In this document: positions 1 through 7,904 of the stretch, one piece after another | Numbering within the stretch: position 1 is the first letter of the stretch | Layout of the letters: every line of letters starts with the position of its first letter | NCBI GenBank assembly: GCA_937910785.1 | Contig: CALDLG010000204.1 | Span: 1 to 18,689 of the forward strand | Reading direction: 5' to 3' | Origin: an uncultured Lachnospiraceae bacterium | GTDB taxonomy: Bacteria; Bacillota; Clostridia; Lachnospirales; Lachnospiraceae | DNA: 18,689 nt | Program-made: the position numbers and the translations under genes | The notes under the pieces: model-generated | The model's input: only the letters and a program-made list of their open reading frames with translations | Database searches by the model: none | What the model was told of the DNA's origin: nothing

Positions 1-3
1 TCC

Positions 4-1146
4 TTAACTGATTTCACCATACAGCACCTGAAGCATCTCTGCGGCGCCGTCCTGATATATAATTGTAGTTAATTCCTCTGTTTTCTCCGGATATACCTCT
101 CCCGGAAGATTTTCATCCGCAATTTTAACAGCTACCTGAATGGTATCAAACCCGATAGAATAACAATCCTGAACCCCCAGCGCGTAAATAATTCCATCTC
201 TGAGATATTGAAGAGCCTCCTGATCATGGTCCATTCCGACAATCACAATTTCGTCTTCTCTTCCGGCCTCAATCACTGCTCTTGCTGCGCCAACCGGATT
301 GCTCATATTGCAGCAGGCAATCCCGGCAAGATCCGGATGCTCATTTAAAAATTCCTTCGTATACTCATAAGCCTTCTCCACACTGTCCTCGTCGTATTCG
401 ATCTCCGCAATCTCCATATCCGGATACTTCGCGATCACATCCTGTACACCGAGCGCTCTGTCTTCATGGCAGGGTGCTTCTCTCACCCCCACTAAAACGG
501 CAATCTTGCCCTGATATTCAAGCTTCTCACACAACGCCTCCGTCAGTGCGGCGCCATCTTCATAATTATGCGTGTTCCCCACATAGGCAATTCTGTCACA
601 CCCATCTTCTCTGTCAGCATCAGAGCTCGAAAACGTCATAACCTTCTGTCCGTCTTCCATCAATTCATTGATAACAGGTGTAATCATGTCAACATCCGCC
701 ACATCCACGCCGATTACGTCAAATCCACGTGTGGAAGCATCCACAAGCCGTTCGACCTGATCCTGTGCGGAAGCCATATTCGGGGCAAGGTACTCATAAT
801 TGATGGTGACTCCCATATCCTCGTACTGCTTCGCCGCATCCTCCATCCCGATCGCTACCGCATCCCACCAGGGATGTACCATTTTATAGGTAAAATAGAA
901 ATTATATTCTTTTTCCAGGGGTTCATATTCATCCAGCGTATGATCAAACTCAATGAAACTGGCAGTTCCACCGTCCTTTCCCTCACTGCTTTCTCCCGCT
1001 GTCAAAATCGTCCCTTCTTCCACTTCACCGCAGCCTGCCATACCACAGCCGCACAAACCTGCCGCCATAGTCAATGCGATAAACCGGAGCCTTTCTCCGC
1101 ACCGCCGTTTCCTTTCTCTCCTGTTCTTCACGGTCTTTCGAATCAT
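4..1146 (-). CDS. Sugar ABC transporter substrate-binding lipoprotein
   Basis: This is a periplasmic-binding-protein-like lipoprotein (Peripla_BP_4 / ribose-type fold) that should capture a sugar or related small ligand outside the membrane and pass it to an ABC permease or a sensor. The 380-residue protein has an Arg/Lys-rich N-terminus, a hydrophobic stretch at about residues 22-38, and a lipobox ending at Cys34 (LCGC) or Cys39 (MAGC). The mature part has the two-lobe pattern, beginning YNFYFTYKMVHPWWDAV with segments such as GFDVIGVDVADVDMI and IVIVGMDHDQEALQYLRDG. I chose the ATG at 1146 because a GGGGAGGGG-like ribosome site lies just upstream, and because the in-frame ATG at 1173 falls inside the predicted -10 box and so could not be transcribed from that promoter. 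No permease or ATPase is visible; they may lie past the left edge. The ligand is unknown. Confidence 0.88.
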   Translation of the reverse strand: MIRKTVKNRRERKRRCGERLRFIALTMAAGLCGCGMAGCGEVEEGTILTAGESSEGKDGGTASFIEFDHTLDEYEPLEKEYNFYFTYKMVHPWWDAVAIGMEDAAKQYEDMGVTINYEYLAPNMASAQDQVERLVDASTRGFDVIGVDVADVDMITPVINELMEDGQKVMTFSSSDADREDGCDRIAYVGNTHNYEDGAALTEALCEKLEYQGKIAVLVGVREAPCHEDRALGVQDVIAKYPDMEIAEIEYDEDSVEKAYEYTKEFLNEHPDLAGIACCNMSNPVGAARAVIEAGREDEIVIVGMDHDQEALQYLRDGIIYALGVQDCYSIGFDTIQVAVKIADENLPGEVYPEKTEELTTIIYQDGAAEMLQVLYGEIS

Positions 1147-1171
1147 AACCGCATCCCCTCCCCTCATGCAC

Positions 1172-1200
1172 ATTATATGGCTTATGACATTGTATCACAA
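1172..1200 (-). promoter_or_regulatory. Sigma-70-type promoter of the sugar-binding protein gene
   Basis: On the minus strand TTGTGA (1200-1195) and a perfect TATAAT (1177-1172) are separated by 17 bases. Transcription would begin near 1165, giving a leader of about 20 bases that contains the purine-rich ribosome site. This placement excludes the ATG at 1173 as the start codon. Confidence 0.7.
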
Positions 1201-1267
1201 CTATTGCCCATTTTGCACCACTATCCGGCAGAGAATTTGTTTTTTTCAGAAAATACGCCAAAATACT

Positions 1268-1296
1268 TTCAATTACAGCTTTCCATCTGCTATAAT
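1268..1296 (+). promoter_or_regulatory. Promoter of the diguanylate cyclase gene
   Basis: A perfect TATAAT at 1291-1296 lies 17 bases after a weak -35 (TTCAAT, 1268-1273). It points at the start codon at 1339 and is back to back with the promoter of the sugar-binding protein, so the two divergent genes share about 70 bases of control region. The weak -35 may indicate dependence on an activator. Confidence 0.5.
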
Positions 1297-1338
1297 AGAA
1301 TAATCCTATAAATTATTTTACAAGAAAAGCGTGAGAAA

Positions 1339-2751
1339 ATGAATAGTATCAATATACACGAGATTATTCTTGACAAAGGTACTCTGCAGATCCTGTCTGC
1401 AGATGCGGCTTTTTATGCCTTTATGGGAGAACGGCTGTACGTTCCTTTCGAGAAATTTATTCCGGAAGAGGATCAGAAGACATTTTATCAGAAGCTCAGT
1501 GACTGCTCGGGAGAGCGCTTTATGGTGCGCCTGATCGGCGAAAACGGGAAAAAGAGCTTCTATTTCTCCCGAATAAAAGCAGGTCCCTCCCAAAGCAGCG
1601 TATCGGTCTTTCTTCTTTATGCGGAAGCGCTTGTGGAAATACGAAGCCAGCTGAAAAAATCCGTTTCCATTAAAAACGCGCTCCTGGAACTGTATCACGA
1701 TACCTATTTTGAATATGAACCGTCAAATGACACGATCCGGCTCTATACGCTGGAAAGATGTGAGCAGAACATCGGAAGCTATCCGCTGGAAAAATTTGAA
1801 TGCCGTTTGATGCTTCATGCCGACGAAGAACAGAAAAAGACAATACACGAGTTCATCACGAGTCTCCGGATTGGAGCCCGCAGATTTGAAATGTGCGCAA
1901 ATCGGAATCTTTTCGAAGAAAATGACGAAGACTGCCTGATGACAATCCGTGCAGCCTCACTTTATGAAAAAGGCATCTTTTTTATCGCCACAGGCTGCAT
2001 TCATATCGGAAGCGCGATGGAGCAGGAGATTCATAGAAAAATTGAAGTGGATTCTCTGACCGGACTGATGACCAAAGCCGATATTACACGCGCCGCAATT
2101 GATCTGATTAACATACGGAAGGTCAGGGGAATCACCCTGGCCATTATCGATATCGATTATTTTAAAAAGGTTAACGACACTTACGGACACATGTGCGGTG
2201 ACGAAGTGCTTCAAAAGGTCGCCGGAATCATGGAAAAAGAGGTCGGCGAAAGCGGGCTCATCGGCCGTATCGGCGGAGATGAATTTCTGATTGTCTTCTT
2301 CCATGCGGATAATATGGAACATATGCGCGAGCGGCTGAAATGTATCAAAAATAATGTAAAGGCATCTTTTCCCCGAAATGTGGAAGGACAGCCTGCCATT
2401 ACGCTTTCCATGGGCTGTGCTGCCTATCCGAAAGATGCCGATCAGTACGAAACGCTTTTTTTCCTGGCCGATCATGCGTTGTACCGTGCGAAGGAAAAGG
2501 GGCGTGACCGATATATTATTTATGATAAGGCAAAGCATGGAGATCTGGAGACCATTCGAAGCATAAAAAAAACGGGCAGCCGGATCGACAGCCGGGGAAA
2601 TATGTCGATGGGCGACGTCCTCTGCGTCATGATGGACAGAATATACGGAAAAGAAGCTTACCCGCTTGAAAATCTTCTGGATGATTTCGTCCTTCACTTC
2701 GGAGTCCAACGGCTCATGATCCCCCTGCCACATCGTGCACATAGCCGGTGA
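1339..2751 (+). CDS. GGDEF diguanylate cyclase, C-terminal GAF domain cut off by frameshift
   Basis: The protein should make cyclic di-GMP from two GTP. Residues 1-230 form a sensory-looking region without a motif I can name, possibly PAS-like. From about residue 235 a GGDEF domain follows: DSLTGL start, the metal/substrate segment IDIDYFKKVNDTYGH, the intact signature GGDEF at 312-316, and the closing ADHALYRAKEKGRDRY. No RxxD inhibitory site is seen five residues before GGDEF, so product inhibition may be absent. After residue 400 a GAF-like domain begins (ENLLDDFVLHFGVQRLMIP), but the frame runs into a TGA at 2749-2751 after 26 more bases. Removing one C from the five-C run at 2721-2725 restores an uninterrupted reading into the next entry (…RLMIPCHIVHIAGE…), giving a protein of about 575 residues. 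The GGDEF catalytic domain is whole, so the truncated product may still be active. Confidence 0.85.
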   Translation: MNSINIHEIILDKGTLQILSADAAFYAFMGERLYVPFEKFIPEEDQKTFYQKLSDCSGERFMVRLIGENGKKSFYFSRIKAGPSQSSVSVFLLYAEALVEIRSQLKKSVSIKNALLELYHDTYFEYEPSNDTIRLYTLERCEQNIGSYPLEKFECRLMLHADEEQKKTIHEFITSLRIGARRFEMCANRNLFEENDEDCLMTIRAASLYEKGIFFIATGCIHIGSAMEQEIHRKIEVDSLTGLMTKADITRAAIDLINIRKVRGITLAIIDIDYFKKVNDTYGHMCGDEVLQKVAGIMEKEVGESGLIGRIGGDEFLIVFFHADNMEHMRERLKCIKNNVKASFPRNVEGQPAITLSMGCAAYPKDADQYETLFFLADHALYRAKEKGRDRYIIYDKAKHGDLETIRSIKKTGSRIDSRGNMSMGDVLCVMMDRIYGKEAYPLENLLDDFVLHFGVQRLMIPLPHRAHSR

Positions 2752-3067
2752 ACATCGTCCTTCCCCGGAGCTGATTTCCGAAACCGGGCATTATACCAAT
2801 CTGGACGGCTATTTACGGCAGTTTGATGCTTCCGGCATTTTGTTTCTGAATAACGTCCGCTTTCTGGAAGACACCCTTCCGGACGTGTATGAACTGCTTG
2901 GAAAACTGAGCATTCACTCCCTGATTCAGATAAAGTTTAAGGATATAAACGGAACTCCCGCCATTTTAAGCCTTGAGTCCGTAAAAGGAACCACGACCTG
3001 GAACCGTTCGAACCTTCATTACTATCGTTTGTTTGCCAAAATACTTTCTGAGTATGAGCTGCTGTAA
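2735..3067 (+). CDS. Detached C-terminal GAF part of the diguanylate cyclase
   Basis: This 110-codon frame, openable from a GTG at 2735, overlaps the end of the preceding gene in the +1 frame and continues its interrupted domain. It carries GAF-like features: SGILFLNNVRFLEDTLPD, an internal helix LLGKLSIHSLIQIKF, and the closing pattern LSLESVKGTTTWNR followed by a helix FAKILSEYEL. There is no convincing ribosome site before the GTG, so it is more likely the displaced 3' part of one gene than a separate gene. The cause may be a true one-base insertion or a sequencing error in the C run. Confidence 0.6.
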   Translation: MHIAGEHRPSPELISETGHYTNLDGYLRQFDASGILFLNNVRFLEDTLPDVYELLGKLSIHSLIQIKFKDINGTPAILSLESVKGTTTWNRSNLHYYRLFAKILSEYELL

Positions 3068-3084
3068 AATATATTTGGAAGAAA

Positions 3085-3115
3085 CCGGGATGCCGCCTGA
3101 TTTGCCGCATCCCGG
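3085..3115. terminator. Hairpin between convergent genes
   Basis: A perfect 9-bp stem, CCGGGATGC (3085-3093) pairing with GCATCCCGG (3107-3115), encloses a 13-base loop. It lies between the ends of the convergent cyclase and small-protein genes. T-tracts are poor on both sides (AAATATTTC after it on the plus strand, TTTCTTCC on the minus strand), so termination may be partial. Confidence 0.55.
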
Positions 3116-3124
3116 AAATATTTC

Positions 3125-3379
3125 TTAACCCTTTCCCGTGATCAGCGCCCATCGGCATTCCTTTTTATAAAAAATCAGCTTCACTTCCATATAAATCCCC
3201 TGACAGTTGATTGTCACGCCAAATTCAGTACAGGGGGATGCCATCAGATTTTTCTCTTCTACGGAATGTACCGTTAATTCTTTTATCGTATGGATTTCCC
3301 CCTGTTCATCCTGATATTTAAACAGGAGAGGCCGCATCCGCCCTTTGCTGGTAAACCAGCATTCACAGGCAATCTCCAT
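3125..3379 (-). CDS. Small uncharacterised protein
   Basis: I do not know the function. The 84-residue product begins MEIACECWFTSKGRMRPLLF and continues with alternating polar and hydrophobic residues suggesting a mostly beta structure (KYQDEQGEIHTIKELTV, VKLIFYKKECRWAL). There is no signal peptide or membrane helix, so it should be cytoplasmic. It resembles, as I recall, a widespread type of short Lachnospiraceae protein with a WFT..GR start. Alternative starts are the ATG at 3418 and a TTG at 3430; I prefer 3379 because the conserved-looking part begins there, although its purine stretch (AAAAAGGGAA) is very close to the ATG. It has its own promoter about 120 bases upstream and appears monocistronic. 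Confidence 0.6.
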   Translation of the reverse strand: MEIACECWFTSKGRMRPLLFKYQDEQGEIHTIKELTVHSVEEKNLMASPCTEFGVTINCQGIYMEVKLIFYKKECRWALITGKG

Positions 3380-3504
3380 TTCCCTTTTTCCGGCTGCGCC
3401 GGCCTTTGACCGCTGCATACTAATTTCCAAACCCTTCTCTCGACCCGCAATATTTGTAACAAGATATTGACCGTATCGAATACCATATCTCGTACATATG
3501 TTCT

Positions 3505-3532
3505 ATTATAAGATATTTTTCCGACCATACAA
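3505..3532 (-). promoter_or_regulatory. Promoter of the small protein gene
   Basis: On the minus strand TTGTAT (3532-3527) and a perfect TATAAT (3510-3505) are separated by 16 bases. The start of transcription would be near 3498. Just after it, at 3473-3483, lies the short palindrome GTATCGAATAC inside a looser GATAT/ATATC dyad (3463-3489), which could be an operator, though AT-rich palindromes arise easily by chance. Confidence 0.5.
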
Positions 3533-3589
3533 CTGTTTTATATTTCAAGTTATGGGAGAATCTGTATCTTCCGCTTATTGAAATCGACC

Positions 3590-3636
3590 AAAAAAAGCTG
3601 CCGCTTCACGAATTTCCATTCGTTCGAAGCGACAGC
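3590..3636 (-). terminator. Rho-independent terminator of the PL26-like gene
   Basis: Read on the minus strand, GCTGTCGCTTC pairs with GAAGCGGCAGC (one T-G wobble), continued inward by ACGAAT/ATTCGT around a GGAA loop, and is followed by seven T. It sits about 75 bases past the stop codon at 3711. The other strand also has a T-rich run after the stem, so it may act in both directions. Confidence 0.88.
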
Positions 3637-3710
3637 CGCTCTTCTCTTTTTATATATCAAAATGTCAATCCAAAACAGGCCCTTCCATCTTATTCCTTCC
3701 CTGCTTTACC

Positions 3711-6134
3711 TTATAAAATTCCGCATTCCGATGCAGCGCGGTAATAAACTGCCAGTGGGATCATACTCTGTGCAAAATTCTTGCTGCTGGCAGTTCCGGC
3801 AATCACCGCGTCCTGCACGCACCGCTTCGTTCCCGCGGCTCCCGAAACCGGATCGGCCAGCGCTTTTTTAAACGTATTGATTCCCGGTTTCAAATATTCC
3901 ACATTTCCCGACAGTTCATAGGCAATGGCCAAAGCCTCCAGCAACAGTGTATTGTTTCCGGGCCGATTGAGGCTGGGAAGCTCTTTATAATAGAAAACCC
4001 CCCATTTCTCCACATAACAGTTTTCAATCAGGTCATCCACTGCCCGGAGCATCATCTCCTTTAACGCCGGATCGGGGAATTCTCTGTAATAGCGCATCAC
4101 GCTGCCGATGGCTACCGAAATCATAAAGCCCACACGAATTACCGTGTTATCCGTATATGGCGCCAGCCAGCTGCCGTACTGCTCCTCCCAGACTCTGAAA
4201 TCCTGTAAAATACGATCGCATTTGGACAGCCATTTCTCATCCCTCGTCTCTACATAAAGCGCCGTCAGCGTGCGAAGAGCCCATCCTGTTTCCCTCGCAT
4301 TGGCCTCCCCCACTTTGGCATACATAGGACTGTCCAGAAGATTCCATACATTCTCTCCAATTCCCAGCGCAGTCTCCAGCCCTCTTTCATCTCCCGTAAA
4401 ATGATAATAATCCAGAAGTCCTTCTACCCACTCATGAGAACAGACCATAACACCCTGAATACAATGACCTCCCGTATGTTCCCACTGCCCCCCGATATAG
4501 CGCTTTTCCGGATGGTAATGGCATACATCCACATCCATCCAATGGCTGCAGGCCGCAATATTGTAATCCAGAAAACGCCTGATACCCGTGCGGACGTAAA
4601 GAAGAGCGCAGGCATGGGGATAATCGTACTCATTATTGCACCAGACGAGCTCACCGCCGCCTCGTCCCTGATTCGTATATCCCGCGTCATAGGAATCTCC
4701 AAAATTCAGCATCCCATAAGCATGACAATGATCGTCCGCCCTGCCGACCAGACATCTTTCCACTTCCATATCCCATTTGTCCGCAAAAACATCCTGCCAG
4801 ACGCCCGAATCTCTGTGAGTCTCCGGCGACAGATAAGGTCTGTCCGGCATCTGATAAATCAGACTACGGTTATCAATCTCCGTAAGGCTCTCTCCGGCAT
4901 CATGAAAATGCAGCAGAAATTTCTGTTCTCTCGACATACCCGTCTGCATGACAACCTTTTCCACATTTTCCGGCACCAGCATAACAGACAGTCCGTTCCT
5001 GTCCGCCCGAACTGCTTTGGGATAATTCTGCTGTGCCTGAAAGATCGTGGCGCACACGCCGCCCCCGGCGTCCGTACAGTCCGCGAAAAATGTTCCGTAA
5101 AAAACTTCCGGGAAATGTTCATTCGCCTCATTCATCAGCCAGTCAGAATCCACTACCCGATTCACGGCCGCACCGTCTCTGCCCAGATAAAAATCCGTTT
5201 TGTAATTGGAGCTGCCGACACAGGTACGCACATTTTCCACGGATAAGCGCGCCGCCACTTCCTCTGCCTCTCCTGTTCCTCTGGCATGCAGTATTGCTCC
5301 TTCCTGAGAATCGGATCGATTCCCGGAATCTCCGCAGCCGGTGGAATCCGGCTTTGTCTCCATAACCACAGGCATAAAGCGCTCCGTATAAACCGCCTCA
5401 GATGTCCGCAGCAGATGAAAGGCCAGCGATGCCACATGCAAAGGCTGATTCGTGCTGTTAATAATTCGATAGGAAATCTCTGCCCAGGGTTTTCCCGCCC
5501 ATGCAGTCAGTTTCAGTTCAAAATCAATCCGGGGCCCGCTCTTCTTCTCTTCCGGCACATGACTGCCCGCTGCCTTCAAAACAGCGCAGACAGGTCCCTG
5601 CTCCACAACCCGCCAGCTGCCAATCTGCATCCGATATTTTCGCCCTTCTCCGTCCTTTAAAAAGGGGCCCGCAAACTGTCTCCCGGTGTAAATCCGACCG
5701 GCTGCATCAAGCTGCTCAAAAATGCTCCGGCTGTTATGCGCCACACGAAACGAAAACACGCGGTTTTCTCCGCAGCCGGTGGATACCCAGATACCCGATT
5801 GATCTTCCATGACAGCAATGGGAGAAATGCCTGCGGGCCAGATTTCCTTTTCCTGATCACTCCGCTCCATCCGATCGCCTCCATGCAGATCGTATTGCAG
5901 CACCGCCCCCTTATTCCCCGGCAGATCCGCCAGAAAACGGAGAAACAGAAAACGTACTGAGCCATCCCTGTGCCGGGATGTTACCTTTGCCTGAAGAGGT
6001 ACATTCCTTCCCTCCTGAAGCACCCGGACGCCTTCCGTATTCCAAAGCTCACCCTCGCGCACCGGAATGCCGATATAACAGGGCTCTGCCACTCTGTCGT
6101 ATCGATATAACCTGTCAAAAAAAATGTCTGTCAT
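3711..6134 (-). CDS. Exo-rhamnogalacturonan lyase family protein (PL26-like)
   Basis: The 807-residue product matches the three-part architecture of PcRGLX-like proteins (family PL26), which cleave the rhamnogalacturonan I backbone of pectin from the end by beta-elimination. An N-terminal RIFT-type domain spans about residues 1-90 (YRYDRVAEPCYIGIPVREGE, DGSVRFLFLRFLADLP). A central beta-sandwich covers about 95-400 (WRVVEQGPVCAVLKAAG, WAEISYRIINSTNQPLHVAS). A C-terminal alpha/alpha toroid follows (MLNFGDSYDAGYTNQG, NNEYDYPHACALLYVRTG, ACSHWMDVDVCHYH, TALYVETRDEKWL). I chose the ATG at 6134 because of the GGGGGG ribosome site 8 bases upstream and because the RIFT domain begins right after it; a longer reading to 6203 adds an unrelated leader. 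No signal peptide is visible, so it should act in the cytoplasm on imported oligosaccharides. No other pectin genes are in the window. The substrate is inferred from family only. Confidence 0.8.
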   Translation of the reverse strand: MTDIFFDRLYRYDRVAEPCYIGIPVREGELWNTEGVRVLQEGRNVPLQAKVTSRHRDGSVRFLFLRFLADLPGNKGAVLQYDLHGGDRMERSDQEKEIWPAGISPIAVMEDQSGIWVSTGCGENRVFSFRVAHNSRSIFEQLDAAGRIYTGRQFAGPFLKDGEGRKYRMQIGSWRVVEQGPVCAVLKAAGSHVPEEKKSGPRIDFELKLTAWAGKPWAEISYRIINSTNQPLHVASLAFHLLRTSEAVYTERFMPVVMETKPDSTGCGDSGNRSDSQEGAILHARGTGEAEEVAARLSVENVRTCVGSSNYKTDFYLGRDGAAVNRVVDSDWLMNEANEHFPEVFYGTFFADCTDAGGGVCATIFQAQQNYPKAVRADRNGLSVMLVPENVEKVVMQTGMSREQKFLLHFHDAGESLTEIDNRSLIYQMPDRPYLSPETHRDSGVWQDVFADKWDMEVERCLVGRADDHCHAYGMLNFGDSYDAGYTNQGRGGGELVWCNNEYDYPHACALLYVRTGIRRFLDYNIAACSHWMDVDVCHYHPEKRYIGGQWEHTGGHCIQGVMVCSHEWVEGLLDYYHFTGDERGLETALGIGENVWNLLDSPMYAKVGEANARETGWALRTLTALYVETRDEKWLSKCDRILQDFRVWEEQYGSWLAPYTDNTVIRVGFMISVAIGSVMRYYREFPDPALKEMMLRAVDDLIENCYVEKWGVFYYKELPSLNRPGNNTLLLEALAIAYELSGNVEYLKPGINTFKKALADPVSGAAGTKRCVQDAVIAGTASSKNFAQSMIPLAVYYRAASECGIL

Positions 6135-6151
6135 TCTTATCGCCCCCCGTC

Positions 6152-6172
6152 TGTTTACGCCAAACATAAACA
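6152..6172. promoter_or_regulatory. Inverted repeat before the PL26-like gene, possible operator
   Basis: TGTTTA (6152-6157) and TAAACA (6167-6172) form a 6-bp inverted repeat with a 9-base spacer, 18 bases upstream of the chosen start codon. The position suits a repressor site in the leader or near the promoter. I could not find a convincing -35/-10 pair in 6173-6265, so the promoter itself is unassigned. Confidence 0.35.
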
Positions 6173-6265
6173 ATAGATTTTCACAGGACCCTGCTCTTCC
6201 CATAAAACATATTCTTCCTATTCCGGTCCCATATCTATTTGAATAATCTTAATATAGAATAACAC

Positions 6266-6302
6266 AAAAAACGAACTTTGGGACAGGGGTATTATCATCC
6301 CA
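6266..6302 (-). terminator. Possible terminator of the TetR/oxidoreductase operon
   Basis: On the minus strand TGGGA pairs with TCCCA around a 14-base loop, with outer CGAA/TTCG bases that can also pair, followed by six T (6271-6266). It lies about 40 bases past the oxidoreductase stop codon. The stem is short, so strength is uncertain. Confidence 0.4.
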
Positions 6303-6339
6303 TCAGGCGAAATTCGACAAATTTCTTTATCACTTTGTT

Positions 6340-7851
6340 TTAAGGATTCTCTCCGGAATTCATCAATCGCTTTTTCTCTCTTCCGGCAATCCTCCAGACC
6401 GCAAACTTCCCGGCAGTCACTGCCACAGGAAGCCCGCCTGGCGCCATAATCCACTGACTGGCAATATACAGATTTTTTATCCCCTTCACCAATCCCCTGA
6501 CGCGAAAAGATTTCACTCCCTTTCTCGTAATAAAACTCATATATGCGCCATGGTACGCATTACAATAGCGTTCGTAGGTGATTGGCGTCCAGCCGTCAAG
6601 AAATTCGATATGCCCCCGAAGTGTGGGGAACTGCATCAGCAGCCGTTCCTGTATTTCCCTTAAAGTCTCCTGTTTCCGGTCTTCATATGCCTCCTTTGTC
6701 AGTCCTTTCCAATACAAATATTCTTTATCAAACTGCGGCACATTCACCTGCAGCACCATTTTTCCTGCGGGGGCAAATCCCGGTTCATATTCATAACCCT
6801 TCACCGAAATTCTATCGACCTTTCTTCCTCCTGCCTCAAAAGGAGCGCAGTCAAAGAAAATCGTTCCTTTCTCATCATAAGCCCCCCGATCCACCATAAA
6901 TGCCGCCTGCACAGAACTGAAAAGAGGATATTTCTCCATATCCGCATAACTTGATTGCCATTTTGCGTCCATATACTGTTTCCCAATTAAATTTTGGAAC
7001 ATTTCCATCGTATCTACTGCGGAGATTACATAGTCTGCCAATACAATTTTGTTATCTGCCATTTCTATTCCAATGGCCTTTCTGTCTTCTATCAGAATCC
7101 GCCGGACCGGAATGCCGCAATACAATTTTCCACCCAGCTGTTGAAAGCGTTTCACCATGCGGCCTGCCATTTCCAGAGAACCCCCCATCGGGATTTCACC
7201 ATTACCGGATAAAACCGTGGCATAGGATACCAGAAATGAACTTGCAACATATTCTCCGGGTAAATAATCCGTAAACAATGCCTTCAATGCGGGATGCCTG
7301 AAACGCCCGGCCAGCTCACACAGATCAATGGACCCGTATTCTTTCATTACCTTTGGCATATCCGCCATGGAAGCACCCATATTAATATAATCTCGAATTC
7401 CCATGGCATCCATAGGTTTTTCCGCCGGAAATTCACATTTTGCCGCATACTTTACATGCTTTATAAATTTCTTTATTTCCTTTTCGTCTTCAGGCGATAA
7501 CCGAAGAAGTTCCGCCTCTGTCCTTTCAAGATCCTTCCATAAAGTTACACGATATTTTCCTGTAACGCTCGTATAAAAACTGTCGCAGTCCGCAAATTCC
7601 GTATGTTCCTCTAATGCCCCTACCGTTTCCCATACCTTTCTGAGAGAAGTTCCCTTTTTTGTTCCTGTAAGCCAATGAATACAGTTATCAATATGGCAGC
7701 CTTTACGGTTCCATCCCGTACACTGGCCGCCGGCTACAGGATTTTTTTCATAAATTTCCACCTCATAATCCGCTAACCGCCCATAGATTCCTGCCGCAAG
7801 CCCGGCAATACCACCACCTGCAATGACAATTTTCTTTTTTCCTTCGCTCAT
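6340..7851 (-). CDS. FAD-dependent oxidoreductase, phytoene desaturase (CrtI)-like
   Basis: The 503-residue protein is a flavoprotein of the CrtI / NAD(P)-FAD amine-oxidase-like superfamily. The N-terminal dinucleotide-binding fold is clear: a GGGIAG glycine loop at residues 12-17, the acidic residue Glu35 at the end of the second strand (EIYEKN), and a following GGQ. The C-terminal FAD-contact segment reads NLYIASQWIMAPGGLPVAVTAG. Family members desaturate, saturate or isomerise hydrophobic substrates; carotenoid synthesis is not indicated here, because no phytoene synthase is nearby. The ATG at 7851 has a GGGAGG site 6 bases upstream. It follows a TetR gene with a 53-base gap on the same strand, so the regulator and enzyme are probably co-transcribed. 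There is no signal peptide. The real substrate is unknown. Confidence 0.85.
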   Translation of the reverse strand: MSEGKKKIVIAGGGIAGLAAGIYGRLADYEVEIYEKNPVAGGQCTGWNRKGCHIDNCIHWLTGTKKGTSLRKVWETVGALEEHTEFADCDSFYTSVTGKYRVTLWKDLERTEAELLRLSPEDEKEIKKFIKHVKYAAKCEFPAEKPMDAMGIRDYINMGASMADMPKVMKEYGSIDLCELAGRFRHPALKALFTDYLPGEYVASSFLVSYATVLSGNGEIPMGGSLEMAGRMVKRFQQLGGKLYCGIPVRRILIEDRKAIGIEMADNKIVLADYVISAVDTMEMFQNLIGKQYMDAKWQSSYADMEKYPLFSSVQAAFMVDRGAYDEKGTIFFDCAPFEAGGRKVDRISVKGYEYEPGFAPAGKMVLQVNVPQFDKEYLYWKGLTKEAYEDRKQETLREIQERLLMQFPTLRGHIEFLDGWTPITYERYCNAYHGAYMSFITRKGVKSFRVRGLVKGIKNLYIASQWIMAPGGLPVAVTAGKFAVWRIAGREKKRLMNSGENP

Positions 7852-7904
7852 TGTTTTCCTCCCGCCAATTAATTGTGCAATGCTCCCAAAATATGACCTC
7901 CAAC

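Noticed and set aside
1147..1173. Upstream ATG at 1173 as start of the sugar-binding protein
   Set aside because: It overlaps the -10 box of the promoter, and the purine-rich ribosome site would then be inside the gene.
568..1311. A 247-codon plus-strand frame over the sugar-binding protein gene
   Set aside because: It runs antisense to the lipoprotein gene through its promoter and has no domain pattern.
1957..2742. A 261-codon open frame on the minus strand inside the cyclase gene
   Set aside because: It lies antisense to an unmistakable GGDEF gene and its translation has no recognisable domain or ribosome site.
2721..2751. Programmed ribosomal frameshifting in the cyclase
   Set aside because: A five-C run without a slippery heptamer, stem-loop or internal ribosome-site signal does not support it; mutation or sequencing error is simpler.
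4401..5246. A 281-codon open frame on the plus strand inside the PL26-like gene
   Set aside because: It is antisense to a well-supported gene, and its composition is that of a mirrored coding strand.
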